The notes below the pieces were generated by a model. That model did no database searches, was not told the origin of the DNA, and saw nothing but the letters and a program-made list of their open reading frames with translations. From contig CP108521.1 of the NCBI GenBank assembly GCA_035999765.1, positions 7,130,001 through 7,194,000 on the forward strand: 64,000 nucleotides of DNA, in the 5' to 3' direction. Shown in pieces: positions 16,946 through 27,023 of the stretch. How positions within the stretch are numbered: the stretch's first letter is position 1; every line of letters starts with the position of its first letter. Source of the DNA: Streptomyces sp. NBC_01231 (lineage in GTDB: Bacteria; Actinomycetota; Actinomycetes; Streptomycetales; Streptomycetaceae). A program made the translations under genes and the position numbers.

Positions 16946-18766
16946 GTGGCGCAGGTGCCGCAGACATTTTTCGATGCTCTCGCGGTGCGCACCTGGTGCT
17001 CTCTCGCGCTGGCCGCGCTCGGACGGGCGCGCGAGGAGATCGACGCGATCAACGTCTATCCCGTGGCGGACGGGGACACCGGTACGAACCTGTATCTGAC
17101 TGTGGAGTCCGCCGTCGGGGCCGTCGAGGCGGTCTTCGCGGGGCACGAGGCGGGCTCCCGGGCCGCCGGAGGGCCGGCGCTCGCCGATGCCGTCCGGGGA
17201 ATGGCACACGGGGCGCTGATAGGCGCGCGGGGCAATTCGGGGACGATCCTCGCGCAGCTGCTGCGGGGCATGGCGCAGGTGCTCGCCGCCGAGGGTGAGA
17301 CCGCTCACACCGACGGGCGGGGCCTTGGGCTCGCCCTGCGTCACGCGGCCGACTCCGCCCGCCAGGCGGTGGCCCACCCCGTCGAGGGAACGGTCCTCAC
17401 GGTCGCCTCGGCCGCCGCCGATGCCGCCGCCGTGGCCGAGGGCGACTGCGCGACGGTGGCCCGGGCCGCCTACGAGGGGGCGCGTACGGCCCTCGCCGCG
17501 ACCCCGGGGCAGCTGGCCGTCCTGGAGCGTGCCGGAGTGGTGGACGCGGGCGGGCGGGGCCTGGTCGCGGTCCTCGGGGCCCTGGTGGAGACGTTCACGG
17601 GGGAGACGCCGGGCCCGGCATCCGCCTCGCACGCCCACGCCCGCGTGGGACACGGCGACCCGGCGGGATCTGCCGGCACCGTGCCCGGGGCCGGTGCGGA
17701 CGCCGTTCACGCGCGCGTGGGGCCCACCGAGCAGGCGGGACCCGGCGATCGGACGTCGTCCGCGGGCGGGCCCGCGGATCCGGCGGCGGATCCCGGCGAC
17801 GCGGGGGAGTGCGCGGACGGCCCGCACGCCCCCGGTCAGCGTGGGCCGGCCTTCGAGGTGATCTACCTCCTGGAGGCGCGGGACGAGGCGGTCGCGCGGC
17901 TGCGGACCCGGCTCGACGCCCTCGGGGACTCGCTCGTCGTGGTCGGCGGCGACGGGCTGTGGAACGTGCATGTGCATGTGGACGACGCGGGCGCCGCCGT
18001 GGAGGCGGGCGTCGAGGCCGGGCGGCCCTACCGGATCCGGATCACTCACTTCGGGCTCGGCGACGTGCACACCACCGGTGCCGAGCGGCCGACCGGGGAG
18101 CGGGCCCAGCGCGCGGTCGTGGCCGTCGTGCCCGGCGAGGGACTGGCCGGGCTGTACACCGAGGCGGGCGCGACCACCGTCCTCGCGCGCCCCGGGGAGC
18201 CGCCCGCGAGCGGGGAGCTGGTCGACGCCGTACGGCGGGCCCACGCGCGCGAGGTGGTGCTGTTGCCGAACGACGCGGACCTGCGCCACACCGCCGCGGC
18301 GGCGGCCGAGCAGGCCCGCACCGAGGGCGTCCGCGTGGCCCTGATCCCGACCCGCTCCGCGGTCCAGGGCATCGCCGCGCTCGCCGTGCACGAGCCGGGG
18401 CGCCGCTTCGACGAGGACGTCGTGACGATGACCTCGGCGGCGGGAGCCACCCGGTACGCCGAAGTCGTGGTCGCGGAGCGGCAGTCCTGGACCATGGCCG
18501 GCATCTGCCAGGCAGGTGACGTCCTCGGGCTCATCGACGGCGACGTGGCCGTGATCGGCGCGGACGTCGGGGCGACCGCGGAGACGGTCCTCGACCGCAT
18601 GCTCTCGGCCGGCGGTGAACTGGTCACCCTCGTCCTGGGCGACGAGGCCCCGGCCTCGGTCGCCGACCACCTCGAGGCCCGCGTACGGGAGTCGTACCTC
18701 GCCGTCGACACGGTCGTGTACCGGGGCGGGCGGCAGGGGGCCCTGCTGCTCATCGGCGTCGAATAG
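16946..18766 (+). CDS. DAK2/FakA-like fatty-acid kinase family protein (YloV type)
   Basis: 606-aa cytosolic protein. The N-terminal DhaL/DAK2 domain (residues about 8-205) has the metal/nucleotide motif NVYPVADGDTGTNLYLT and GARGNSGTILAQLL. A linker of about 85 residues is Ala/Gly/Pro-rich. The C-terminal FakA/YloV domain (about 295-606) contains the VVVGGDGLWNVHVHVDDAG segment. By family knowledge this is the kinase subunit that phosphorylates fatty acids held by a FakB/DegV partner, but no FakB is nearby. GTG at 16946 follows AAGGAGG. It normally sits between rpmB and recG; here an HSP90/TPR pair separates it from recG. Confidence 0.85.
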   Translation: MAQVPQTFFDALAVRTWCSLALAALGRAREEIDAINVYPVADGDTGTNLYLTVESAVGAVEAVFAGHEAGSRAAGGPALADAVRGMAHGALIGARGNSGTILAQLLRGMAQVLAAEGETAHTDGRGLGLALRHAADSARQAVAHPVEGTVLTVASAAADAAAVAEGDCATVARAAYEGARTALAATPGQLAVLERAGVVDAGGRGLVAVLGALVETFTGETPGPASASHAHARVGHGDPAGSAGTVPGAGADAVHARVGPTEQAGPGDRTSSAGGPADPAADPGDAGECADGPHAPGQRGPAFEVIYLLEARDEAVARLRTRLDALGDSLVVVGGDGLWNVHVHVDDAGAAVEAGVEAGRPYRIRITHFGLGDVHTTGAERPTGERAQRAVVAVVPGEGLAGLYTEAGATTVLARPGEPPASGELVDAVRRAHAREVVLLPNDADLRHTAAAAAEQARTEGVRVALIPTRSAVQGIAALAVHEPGRRFDEDVVTMTSAAGATRYAEVVVAERQSWTMAGICQAGDVLGLIDGDVAVIGADVGATAETVLDRMLSAGGELVTLVLGDEAPASVADHLEARVRESYLAVDTVVYRGGRQGALLLIGVE

Positions 18767-18965
18767 CCCCCGGACCCCTCGGCGTCAGCGCGGCCAGTCC
18801 CGCCGTCCGCGTCCCGGTGCGATACCGCGCGTACGCAGGCGCTCGGCCACTCCGTCACGCGCACGGGCGTGGACGATGGGACCAGGCTGTCGCTGTCGGC
18901 CGGGACGGGGCGGACCCGGCGTGGTCAGCGACCAGCCCGTCAGCCCGCCAGCCGGCCCGCACCCC

Positions 18966-21900
18966 CTAGCCCGCCGCCTGTTCCTCCACCACGCCGAGCA
19001 GTTGCCGTGCCTCGGACCGGCGCGCCCGCGCGGTCTCGTCCTCGTCCTCGTCGCTTGGGTAGGCCGACAGCACGGCACGCGCGCGTGCCGCAGCGTCCGA
19101 GGGGCGGCCCAGGTCGGCCTCCAGCCATCCCGCGGCGAGTTCGGCGCCGGTCCGGCTGGGAAGGGCGTCGGCCCCGAGGGCGGCGAAGACGACGATCGAC
19201 TCCGCCACCTGGGCCAGGGCCTCCTCCAACACCGCCCGGATCGAGTCGTCCTCGGCGTCCTCGGCCACGGAACGGGCGAGCAGGTCGCCGAACTGCCGGT
19301 GCGTGTGGCCGAGTTCGCCCACCAGCCGCTGCCGGTCCTCCTCGTCGTCCGCCGCCGCGTCCAGTGCCGCCTCGCACTCCCGGACCGAGACCGCCATCAA
19401 CTCCCGCGCCGCCTGGGCCCCGTCCTCGGTGCGCAGCGCGAGCCAGGCACGGGCCCGCAGCGAGCGGACCAGGCCGTGGACGTTGCCGAGTGTGCGCCAC
19501 AGCTCGCCCGCGCGCGCGTAGGCCAGGTCCGCCTCGGCGGGCAGCCCCGCGTGCCCGAGGGACTCGGCGGCGAGGTGGGCGAGCGTCGCGTGGTCGTGCT
19601 GCTCCGGCCAGTGCCGGGCGATCTCGGCCGCCTGCAAGCGACGTTCGGCGGCCTCGCGGTGTTCGCCGAGCTCGCTCAGACAGTCGCCGAGCCACCACTG
19701 CGTCTGCACGATCGCGCCGTCGCCGTGCGTCTCGGCGCCGAGGTCGGTCAACGCCGACTCCAGCACCTCCGCGGCCTCCGCCCACCGCCCCTGCCGCAGC
19801 AGGAACCCGCCGAGCTGGTGCCGGGCCCAGGCGCCCAACGTCGGTCCCTCGCCGGCCTCGTCGGCCCAGTGCGCCGCCTCCAGGGCGTGCGCGGCGGCCT
19901 CCTCGGACAGTCCCCGACCGCCGACGACCTCGGCCAGCTGGAGGTGCAGCTGTGCCCGTCCCGTCGGCTCCAGATGCGGTCCACCGTGCTCCAGGGCGCA
20001 CCGCAGCGCCCGTTCCGTCTCTGCCAGGTCGCCGAGGTGGTGCGCGAGTGCGGCGAGCCTGGCCTCGTACTCCACGGCGAACCACGGCAGTCCCGCGCCG
20101 ACGAAGCCCTCCGCGGCCCGCGCGAACAGCTCCTGGGCCGCCGCCATGTCCCCGCCCTGCGCGGCCAGCTCCGCGAGCATCGCCTGCGCCTCGGCGGCCC
20201 GCGCGGCGAGCCGGACGTCGTCACCGGTGCGCCCCTCGACCAGCGCCAGCACCTCCCGGGCGGCCCCCTCCGCCTCGGCGAGGACCGAACCGAACGCGGA
20301 GCCACCGGCCGTACTCACGCCGCCCCGGGCCGGGTCGGCTCCGGCGGGGCCCGCCGGGAGATTGCCGGTCGCGGCCGGAGCCTCCACCGGGCTGCCGGCG
20401 CCCGCCTCGGCCACCACCGGGTCCTCCGACGGCCCGTCCGCCTCGTGCACCCGTCGCATCAGGATCCGCGCCCGCCCCATCAGCACGGACGCCGTCTGCC
20501 GTACGCCCGTACCGTCTTCGGCGTAGAGCGCGAGGACCTCGTCGTAGGGACCGGCCACCGCCGCGAGCGCCTCGGCCACCTCGCCCGTGAGGGCGTGGAC
20601 GTAGGCGGCACGCGCGCGTGCCGCCAGTGCCTCGCCGGGGTCGCCCGCCTCCGTGTACAGCTCGGCGGCGCGTTCGAACAACGTGATGCCCTCCGGGCCC
20701 AGGTCCATCGCCTGGTGGTCGGCGATCTCGGCCCGGTCCCGGGCCTCCAGCTCGACGCCCTCCGCGGCGTGCGCGACGGCCGCCCACGCCTCGATCGCGT
20801 GCGGCTGCAAGGTGTCCGAGAGCCGCCGTGCCTCGACGAGCAGCGCGGGCAGATCGGGCCGACCGGGTTGACCGGGCCCCTCCGGGGACGTGGCCACCGG
20901 CGCCGGGGCGACGGCGGCCCTCGGCGCCGAACGCACCCCCAGCGGCAGCCGCTCGGCCAGCGGCCGCTGCGCCATGCGCGCGCGTGCCCGCTCGCTGACG
21001 TGGCGCGTGCCGTTGCGATCGTCGAAGCGGGCGGCCAGGGCGAGCGCCTCCCCGCGCGCGTGGGCGGCGAGGTCCCGCGCGGTCCACTCCCGGCCGGCCG
21101 GCCCGGGCACCCGCTGCTCGCCGAGCCCGAGCTCGGTGAGCCGGTCCATGAGCAGGGCCACCACGGCCATGAAGTCCAGGCCGCTGCGTGGGTCCCCGCC
21201 GTCCGTGAAGTACGTCGGCCGCTCCGCGAGCAGCTCCAGGCCACGCGCCTCGTTCCCGGTCAGCGCGCAGAACTCGACGTGGTCCGCGTAGGCGCCCCGC
21301 ATGCTCTCCATGGCCCGCACGAGCCGGAAGCCCCGTAGATGGTGGGCCCGGGCCTCGTCGACGCGGCCCAGCCGCAGCAGGGGCGTCAGGGAGGACGCGA
21401 GGACCGTGTGCGGCTCGTGCGCGCAGGTGAACTCGCCCGCAAGGACGGGGCTCCACAACTCCAGCGCCTCGCCGTCCCGGCCCCGCTCCGCCTGCCACCA
21501 GCCCTGCCCGTGCAGCTCGCACGCGTGGCAGTCGGCCATGCCGTCCCGGTCGGCGGCCAGCCAGGCGGTGTACGCCCGCTCGGCCCGCGCCACGTCCCCG
21601 ATGTGCGCGGCCACACTGAACTCGGCGCCGCGCACGGCCCGTTCGGAGTGTCCGGCGAGCCGGTAGCGGTGCTCCATCTCGCCGAGCCACTTCTCGATGG
21701 ACGCCAGCGGAACGTGCGGCTGGTCGAGCATGCCGGCCGACATCCACTTGAAGACCCAGTGCAGCGAGTGCGTCTCGTACTCGTCGAAGTCCTCGGGCCG
21801 CTCGTCCCACATGCGCAACAGGCGCGCGAAGGGGACGAACATCTTGTCCTTCTCGGAGCTGTAGTTGTAGACCTTCAACTGGTGTCCGAGCGCCTCGATC

Positions 21901-22037
21901 ACCGCGAGCGGTATGTTCAGCCGCTCCGCCTCGGCGAGCAGGTGCTCCGCGCGCGCGTTGCGGGCCGGCCCCTCCGGCTGCTCGGAGTTCTCCGCCATCG
22001 CCTGACGGAGGTCGTCGAAGTCCGTGATCCGGCTCAT
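18966..22037 (-). CDS. Large TPR-like helical repeat protein coupled to HSP90
   Basis: 1023-aa soluble protein composed almost wholly of paired helices with the Ala/Leu spacing of tetratricopeptide-type repeats (for example LFERAAELYTEAGDPGEA, and EALEHGG- and WRTLGNVHG-type turns). There is no signal peptide, membrane segment or catalytic motif. An N-terminal part (1-330) of longer helices is joined by a Pro/Ala-rich linker (about 335-365) to the repeat array; a second low-complexity linker lies near 560-600. ATG at 22035-22037 (minus) overlaps the HSP90 stop (ATGA), so the two are translationally coupled and probably act together. TPR proteins are classic HSP90 cochaperones in eukaryotes; a cochaperone or adaptor role here is inference. 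Confidence 0.85.
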   Translation of the reverse strand: MSRITDFDDLRQAMAENSEQPEGPARNARAEHLLAEAERLNIPLAVIEALGHQLKVYNYSSEKDKMFVPFARLLRMWDERPEDFDEYETHSLHWVFKWMSAGMLDQPHVPLASIEKWLGEMEHRYRLAGHSERAVRGAEFSVAAHIGDVARAERAYTAWLAADRDGMADCHACELHGQGWWQAERGRDGEALELWSPVLAGEFTCAHEPHTVLASSLTPLLRLGRVDEARAHHLRGFRLVRAMESMRGAYADHVEFCALTGNEARGLELLAERPTYFTDGGDPRSGLDFMAVVALLMDRLTELGLGEQRVPGPAGREWTARDLAAHARGEALALAARFDDRNGTRHVSERARARMAQRPLAERLPLGVRSAPRAAVAPAPVATSPEGPGQPGRPDLPALLVEARRLSDTLQPHAIEAWAAVAHAAEGVELEARDRAEIADHQAMDLGPEGITLFERAAELYTEAGDPGEALAARARAAYVHALTGEVAEALAAVAGPYDEVLALYAEDGTGVRQTASVLMGRARILMRRVHEADGPSEDPVVAEAGAGSPVEAPAATGNLPAGPAGADPARGGVSTAGGSAFGSVLAEAEGAAREVLALVEGRTGDDVRLAARAAEAQAMLAELAAQGGDMAAAQELFARAAEGFVGAGLPWFAVEYEARLAALAHHLGDLAETERALRCALEHGGPHLEPTGRAQLHLQLAEVVGGRGLSEEAAAHALEAAHWADEAGEGPTLGAWARHQLGGFLLRQGRWAEAAEVLESALTDLGAETHGDGAIVQTQWWLGDCLSELGEHREAAERRLQAAEIARHWPEQHDHATLAHLAAESLGHAGLPAEADLAYARAGELWRTLGNVHGLVRSLRARAWLALRTEDGAQAARELMAVSVRECEAALDAAADDEEDRQRLVGELGHTHRQFGDLLARSVAEDAEDDSIRAVLEEALAQVAESIVVFAALGADALPSRTGAELAAGWLEADLGRPSDAAARARAVLSAYPSDEDEDETARARRSEARQLLGVVEEQAAG

Positions 22038-23869
22038 GGGTGACCGTCCTCGCTGTGCGTGGCCCACTCCAGGAGGCCGATGAACGCCCGGTTCAGCAGC
22101 GCCGAGTCCGCGGGCCTGAGCGGGCGCTGCGCCATCAGCAGCGCCTGCCCGTACAGAGACTCCGTGGCGGTGCCGATCAGTTCCGGGTCGCCGAGTGAAC
22201 TGATGCGCCGGATCAGCGGGTTGAGATGGTTGAGCACCAGACGCGCGCGCGGTGCGCTGCCGCGCAGCGAACCGAGGATGCCCGCCCACAGGTCGTCGGC
22301 CTGCTCCGCGGCCTCCGCCCGGGCCTGCTCGTGCCGGGCCGAGCGGTCGTCCAGGTGCAGCGCGGGCACCGAGAGCGGGTGGAAGGCCCGCAGGGCGACA
22401 TCACATCCCAGCGGGTCGAGCTTGGCCCGCGCGGCCGTCAGGAAGCCGGACAGCGCCAGTTCCTCGGCCGGATCGACCGCGTCCAGGTGCGCGGTCACGG
22501 TGTCGGCGTCCAGCTCGGCGACGACCGTCCCCGGCCGCACCGACGGCAGTGCCTCGATCAGCTCGCTGTCGTACGTGTAGCCGCCGTTGATCACCCCGAC
22601 GCCCTGCGCGGACGCGATCGGTGCGACCTGCCGGTACTCCTCGACGGTCCGGGTGAAGTGCACGACCGGGTGTCGTTGCGCGAACTCCTCCAGGGACAGT
22701 TGTCCGTCGGTCGTCTCGAAGGGCAGCCAGGGCAGCATCGTGCGCAGCACCTCGCTGTCGTGCCGCGCCAGTGACTTCACGCCCAGGTGGTGCACGGCCA
22801 GGAAATCCGCCAGCCGCTCCGGATCGCCGGCCGCCAAGCCCGTCAGCCAGGACCGGATCCGCTCGCCCAGCGCCTCCCGTACCGCGGCCAGCGTCTCGTC
22901 CTCGTACAGCGACTCGCGCGAGGCCGTGGGCCGCAGGCTGTCGGTGTCCAGGACGCAGCGCACGAAGAACGCCCAGTCGGGCAGCAGCTGTTCGCCCCGC
23001 TCGGTCAGCAGCATGCCCTTCAGGTGCACGCGGTGACCCGCCCGCTGGGCCGGGCTGACCGCCGACGGCAGGACGTACGCCACCCCGCGGATCCCGGCGA
23101 GCGGCACGGCAAGGTCGATCGCATCCAGCGGAGTGAACCCGAACAGGTCGTGGCAGTGCCGCGCCAGCGCCACCCGGCGGTTGGCGGGACTCGGATACGC
23201 CCGGTCCCAGGGCGCGGGCAGATCGGTGACCGCCTCCTCGCCCACCCGCACGTCGTAGGGCAGCAGCGACCCGAAGTCCCGCGCCAGCGCCAGGACGCGC
23301 TCCCCGGTGAGCCACTCGCCGGCACCGGCCCGTGCCGTCAGGTGCACGGTGGTGCCCGGTTCGGGCCGGGCCGTGTCCGGCAGCGTCCGCACGGTGTACG
23401 AACCGTCGTCGCTCGCCGTCCACTCCACGGGCGGCGCATCCGGCGTACGAGCGCTGCGGCTGACCACCCGGATCCGCTCGGCGATCACGAAGCAGGCGAG
23501 CAGCCCGATGCCGAACTGCCCGAGGAAGTCGGCGCGGACCTCCTGGAGCCCCTCGGCCCGCTTGGAACTGTGCCCGATGGTCGCCAGCAGGGTGTGCACG
23601 TCCGACTCGCTGAGTCCGACGCCCGTGTCCTCGACACGAAGGGACCCGGATTCGGCGTACAGCCGCACCTGGGCGGGGGCGTCCGGTTCCTCGGTACGCC
23701 GGGCGGTGATCGCGTCCACCGCGTTCTGCAGCAGCTCGCGCAGATAGACCTTGGGACTGGAGTAGAGGTGATGGGAGAGGAGGTCCACCAGGCCGCGCAG
23801 GTCGACCTGGAACGTGTGAGGCGACTGGGGCGCCTGGGATGACTGTGAGGTCTGGGAGTCCATCGTCAC
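22034..23869 (-). CDS. HSP90-family ATPase (HtpG-like, divergent)
   Basis: 611-aa GHKL ATPase with HSP90 domain order. The N-terminal Bergerat fold has RELLQNAVDA (catalytic Glu45, Asn49), DTGVGL (81-86), GHSSKR and GQFGIGLLACF (117-127). The middle domain carries the catalytic Arg in PTASRESLYED, and a divergent C-terminal dimerisation domain follows. There is no MEEVD tail; it ends HSEDGHP. It is similar in size to HtpG but diverges in the C-terminal half, so it is better called an HSP90-family protein than HtpG. Start GTG 23869, with ATG at 23863 equally possible; neither has a good ribosome site. It is divergent from recG and coupled to the TPR gene downstream. Confidence 0.88.
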   Translation of the reverse strand: MTMDSQTSQSSQAPQSPHTFQVDLRGLVDLLSHHLYSSPKVYLRELLQNAVDAITARRTEEPDAPAQVRLYAESGSLRVEDTGVGLSESDVHTLLATIGHSSKRAEGLQEVRADFLGQFGIGLLACFVIAERIRVVSRSARTPDAPPVEWTASDDGSYTVRTLPDTARPEPGTTVHLTARAGAGEWLTGERVLALARDFGSLLPYDVRVGEEAVTDLPAPWDRAYPSPANRRVALARHCHDLFGFTPLDAIDLAVPLAGIRGVAYVLPSAVSPAQRAGHRVHLKGMLLTERGEQLLPDWAFFVRCVLDTDSLRPTASRESLYEDETLAAVREALGERIRSWLTGLAAGDPERLADFLAVHHLGVKSLARHDSEVLRTMLPWLPFETTDGQLSLEEFAQRHPVVHFTRTVEEYRQVAPIASAQGVGVINGGYTYDSELIEALPSVRPGTVVAELDADTVTAHLDAVDPAEELALSGFLTAARAKLDPLGCDVALRAFHPLSVPALHLDDRSARHEQARAEAAEQADDLWAGILGSLRGSAPRARLVLNHLNPLIRRISSLGDPELIGTATESLYGQALLMAQRPLRPADSALLNRAFIGLLEWATHSEDGHP

Positions 23870-23978
23870 AGCGCCGGTGGGGAGTACTCGACGGCGCGGG
23901 GTCGGGCGGTCCCGTATGAGGCGGTGACCGCGGGGAGGGATGGCCGGAGCGCGTCATCCTAGGGCCCGAACGAGCGTC

Positions 23979-24007
23979 CTGACCAGGGGTTTCCCGGTAC
24001 GTATACG
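23979..24007 (+). promoter_or_regulatory. Candidate recG promoter
   Basis: CTGACC (23979-23984), 17-bp spacer, TATACG (24002-24007). Transcription from about 24013-24015 would exclude ATG 24011 as start and favour ATG 24032. Confidence 0.4.
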
Positions 24008-24031
24008 GCAATGTCAGTGGTGTGGTGTGCA

Positions 24032-26248
24032 ATGGATCTCGTGCCCGCACTGGAAGAACCCCTCAAAAAGGTGCTCGGCCCCGCCACCGCGAAGGTGATG
24101 GCCGAGCATCTCGGCCTGCACACGGTCGGTGACCTTCTGCACCATTACCCGCGCAGATACGAGGAGCGCGGCCAGCTCACCGACCTCGCCGACCTCCCCA
24201 TGGACGAGCACGTCACGGTGGTCGCCCAGGTCGCCGACGCCCGTCTGCACAGCTTCGCCTCGGCCAAGGCCCCGCGTGGCAAGGGCCAGCGCCTCGAGGT
24301 CACGATCACGGACGGCAGCGGTCGGCTCCAACTGGTCTTCTTCGGCAACGGCGTTCACAAGCCCCACAAGGAGCTCCTGCCGGGCACCCGCGCGCTGTTC
24401 GCGGGCAAGGTCTCCGTCTTCAATCGCCGCCTCCAACTGGCCCATCCGGCATACGAGTTGCTGCGCGGCGCCGAGGGTGAAGCGGCGGAGGCCGTCGACA
24501 CCTGGGCCGGCGCCCTCATCCCGCTCTACCCCGCCACCGCCAAGCTGGAGTCCTGGAAGATCGGCAAGGCGATCCAGACCGTCCTGCCGAGCGCCCAGGA
24601 AGCCCTCGACCCGCTTCCGGGCTCGCTGCGCGAGGGCCGCGGCCTGGTCTCCCTTCCGGAGGCCCTCCTCAAGATCCACCGCCCGCACACCAAGGCCGAC
24701 ATCGAGGACGCCCGCGCCCGCCTCAAGTGGGACGAGGCCTTCGTCCTCCAGATCGCCCTCGCCCGCCGTCGCCACGCCGACGCCCAACTCCCCGCCGTAC
24801 CCCGCAGACCGGCCCCCGACGGCCTCCTCACGGCCTTCGACGCCCGCCTGCCGTTCACCCTCACCGAGGGCCAGCTCAAGGTCTCCGAGGAGATCTTCGA
24901 CGACCTGGCCACCGACCACCCGATGCACCGACTGCTCCAAGGAGAGGTCGGCTCCGGCAAGACCCTGGTGGCGCTGCGCGCCATGCTCGCCGTCGTCGAC
25001 GCCGGAGGGCAGGCCGTCATGCTCGCGCCCACCGAGGTCCTCGCCCAGCAGCACCACCGCTCGGTCGTCGAGATGATGGGGGAGCTGGCCGAGGGCGGGA
25101 TGCTGGGCGGTGCCGACCAGGCCACCAAGGTGGTGCTGCTGACCGGCTCCATGGGGGCCGCGGCCCGACGGCAGGCACTGCTCGACCTCGTCACCGGCGA
25201 GGCCGGGATCGTGATCGGCACGCACGCGCTGATCGAGGACAAGGTGCAGTTCCACGACCTCGGACTGGTCGTCGTCGACGAACAGCACCGCTTCGGCGTC
25301 GAACAGCGCGACGCCCTGCGCGGGAAGGGCAAGCAGCCGCCCCACCTGCTCGTCATGACGGCCACGCCCATTCCGCGCACGGTCGCCATGACGGTCTTCG
25401 GCGACCTGGAGACATCCGTCCTCGACCAGCTGCCGGCCGGACGCTCCCCGATCGCCAGCCATGTCGTGCCGGCCGCCGACAAGCCCCACTTCCTGGCCCG
25501 TGCCTGGGAACGGGTGCGCGAGGAGGTCGAGAACGGCCACCAGGGCTACGTCGTCTGCCCCCGCATCGGCGACGAGGAGGACGACCCCAAGAAGGCCGGC
25601 AAGAAGAAGGCCCCCGAGGACGAGGCCGAGAGGCGCCCGCCCCTGGCCGTCCTCGACGTCGCCGACCAGCTGGCCAGGGGCTCCCTGCAGGGCCTCAAGG
25701 TCGAGGTCCTGCACGGCCGTATGCCTCCCGACGACAAGGACGCGGTCATGCGCCGCTTCGCCGCCGGGGAGACCCACGTCCTGGTCGCCACCACCGTCAT
25801 CGAGGTCGGTGTCAACGTCCCCAACGCCACCGCGATGGTGATCATGGACGCCGACCGCTTCGGCGTCTCCCAGCTGCACCAACTGCGCGGCCGGGTGGGG
25901 CGAGGATCGGCCGCCGGCCTGTGTCTCCTGGTGACCGAGATGCCCGAGGCGAGCCCGGCCCGCCAGCGGCTGAACGCCGTCGCCGCCACCCTCGACGGCT
26001 TCGAGCTCTCCCGCATCGACCTCGAACAGCGCCGCGAGGGCGACGTCCTGGGCCAGGCCCAGTCCGGCGCGCGCACCAGCCTCAGGATGCTCGCCGTCAT
26101 CGAGGACGAGGAGATCATCACGGAGGCGAGGGAGGAGGCGGCAGCGGTGGTGGCGGCCGATCCCGAGCTACTGGGCCTCCCAGGCCTGCGCACAGCCCTG
26201 GACGCCCTGTTGGACGAGGAAAGGGAGCAGTACCTGGAGAAGGGCTAG
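24032..26248 (+). CDS. recG: ATP-dependent DNA helicase RecG
   Basis: 738-aa helicase that remodels stalled forks and Holliday junctions. The N-terminal wedge/OB domain (1-~270) includes LLHHYPRRYEERG. Helicase motifs are GEVGSGKTLVAL (I), DEQHRFGVEQR (II), TATPIPRT (III) and QLRGRVGRG (VI). An insertion rich in Lys/Glu (KKAGKKKAPEDEAERRP) lies between motifs III and IV. I prefer ATG 24032 (MDLVPALEEPLKKVLG) over 24011 because the proposed promoter places the transcript start near 24013. It is followed by rsmD and coaD. Confidence 0.95.
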   Translation: MDLVPALEEPLKKVLGPATAKVMAEHLGLHTVGDLLHHYPRRYEERGQLTDLADLPMDEHVTVVAQVADARLHSFASAKAPRGKGQRLEVTITDGSGRLQLVFFGNGVHKPHKELLPGTRALFAGKVSVFNRRLQLAHPAYELLRGAEGEAAEAVDTWAGALIPLYPATAKLESWKIGKAIQTVLPSAQEALDPLPGSLREGRGLVSLPEALLKIHRPHTKADIEDARARLKWDEAFVLQIALARRRHADAQLPAVPRRPAPDGLLTAFDARLPFTLTEGQLKVSEEIFDDLATDHPMHRLLQGEVGSGKTLVALRAMLAVVDAGGQAVMLAPTEVLAQQHHRSVVEMMGELAEGGMLGGADQATKVVLLTGSMGAAARRQALLDLVTGEAGIVIGTHALIEDKVQFHDLGLVVVDEQHRFGVEQRDALRGKGKQPPHLLVMTATPIPRTVAMTVFGDLETSVLDQLPAGRSPIASHVVPAADKPHFLARAWERVREEVENGHQGYVVCPRIGDEEDDPKKAGKKKAPEDEAERRPPLAVLDVADQLARGSLQGLKVEVLHGRMPPDDKDAVMRRFAAGETHVLVATTVIEVGVNVPNATAMVIMDADRFGVSQLHQLRGRVGRGSAAGLCLLVTEMPEASPARQRLNAVAATLDGFELSRIDLEQRREGDVLGQAQSGARTSLRMLAVIEDEEIITEAREEAAAVVAADPELLGLPGLRTALDALLDEEREQYLEKG

Positions 26249-26412
26249 GGGCGAGCCACCCGAGGGGCGCTGGGTGTGTCGATCGCGGCCCCGCCGCGTG
26301 AGCGCGACGAGCCCCACGCACCCGCACCCGCACCGGCCGACGGTGACCGAGCATCCCTCACCTCGGCCTGCCAGACTGACCGCACGAAGACACCCACGAA
26401 CAAGGACCCCAG

Positions 26413-26997
26413 ATGACCCGCGTGATCGCCGGCACGGCCGGCGGACGTCGCCTGGCCGTCCCGCCAGGGACCGGCACCCGCCCCACTTCCGACCGCGCGC
26501 GCGAGGGTCTCTTCTCCACCTGGCAGTCCCTGCTGGGCGGCCCCCTGGACGGCGAGCGGGTCCTCGACCTGTACGCGGGCTCGGGCGCCGTCGGCCTGGA
26601 GGCCCTGTCCCGGGGCGCCGGTCACACCCTGCTGGTCGAGGCCGACGCCCGGGCCGCCCGCATCGTCCGGGAGAACGTGCGGAACCTGGGCCTGCCCGGC
26701 GCGGAGGTCAGGGCGGGCAAGGCTCAGCAGATCATCCAGGTGCCGCCGGAGCAGCCGTACGACCTCGCGTTTCTCGACCCGCCCTACGCCGTCTCGGACA
26801 GCGATCTTCGGGAGATTCTGCTCACACTCCTGGCCGGGGGCTGGCTCGCGCCCGAAGCCCTCGTCACCGTGGAGCGCAGCACCAGAGGCGGCGAATTCCA
26901 CTGGCCGGACGGTTTCGAAGCGATCCGGGCCCGTCGTTACGGCGAGGGAACGTTTTGGTACGGTCGCGCCGCCTCTACGTGCGAAGACGCACGATGA
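26413..26997 (+). CDS. rsmD: 16S rRNA (guanine966-N2)-methyltransferase
   Basis: 194-aa Rossmann methyltransferase acting on 16S rRNA G966. Start MTRVIAGTAGGRRL is the family signature, as are the SAM-binding LDLYAGSGAVGLEALSRGA and the target-base motif FLDPPYA. The stop overlaps an in-frame ATG at 26994 that would give a longer CoaD. The rsmD-coaD pairing is strongly conserved in bacteria. Confidence 0.95.
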   Translation: MTRVIAGTAGGRRLAVPPGTGTRPTSDRAREGLFSTWQSLLGGPLDGERVLDLYAGSGAVGLEALSRGAGHTLLVEADARAARIVRENVRNLGLPGAEVRAGKAQQIIQVPPEQPYDLAFLDPPYAVSDSDLREILLTLLAGGWLAPEALVTVERSTRGGEFHWPDGFEAIRARRYGEGTFWYGRAASTCEDAR

Positions 26998-27023
26998 CCG
27001 GACCGGAGAGCGAGGGATCTCAA

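Noticed and set aside
18869..20590. 573-codon plus-strand frame opposite the TPR gene
   Set aside because: Arg/Pro-rich composition typical of an antisense shadow of a high-GC gene; the minus-strand TPR gene has normal composition and is coupled to HSP90.
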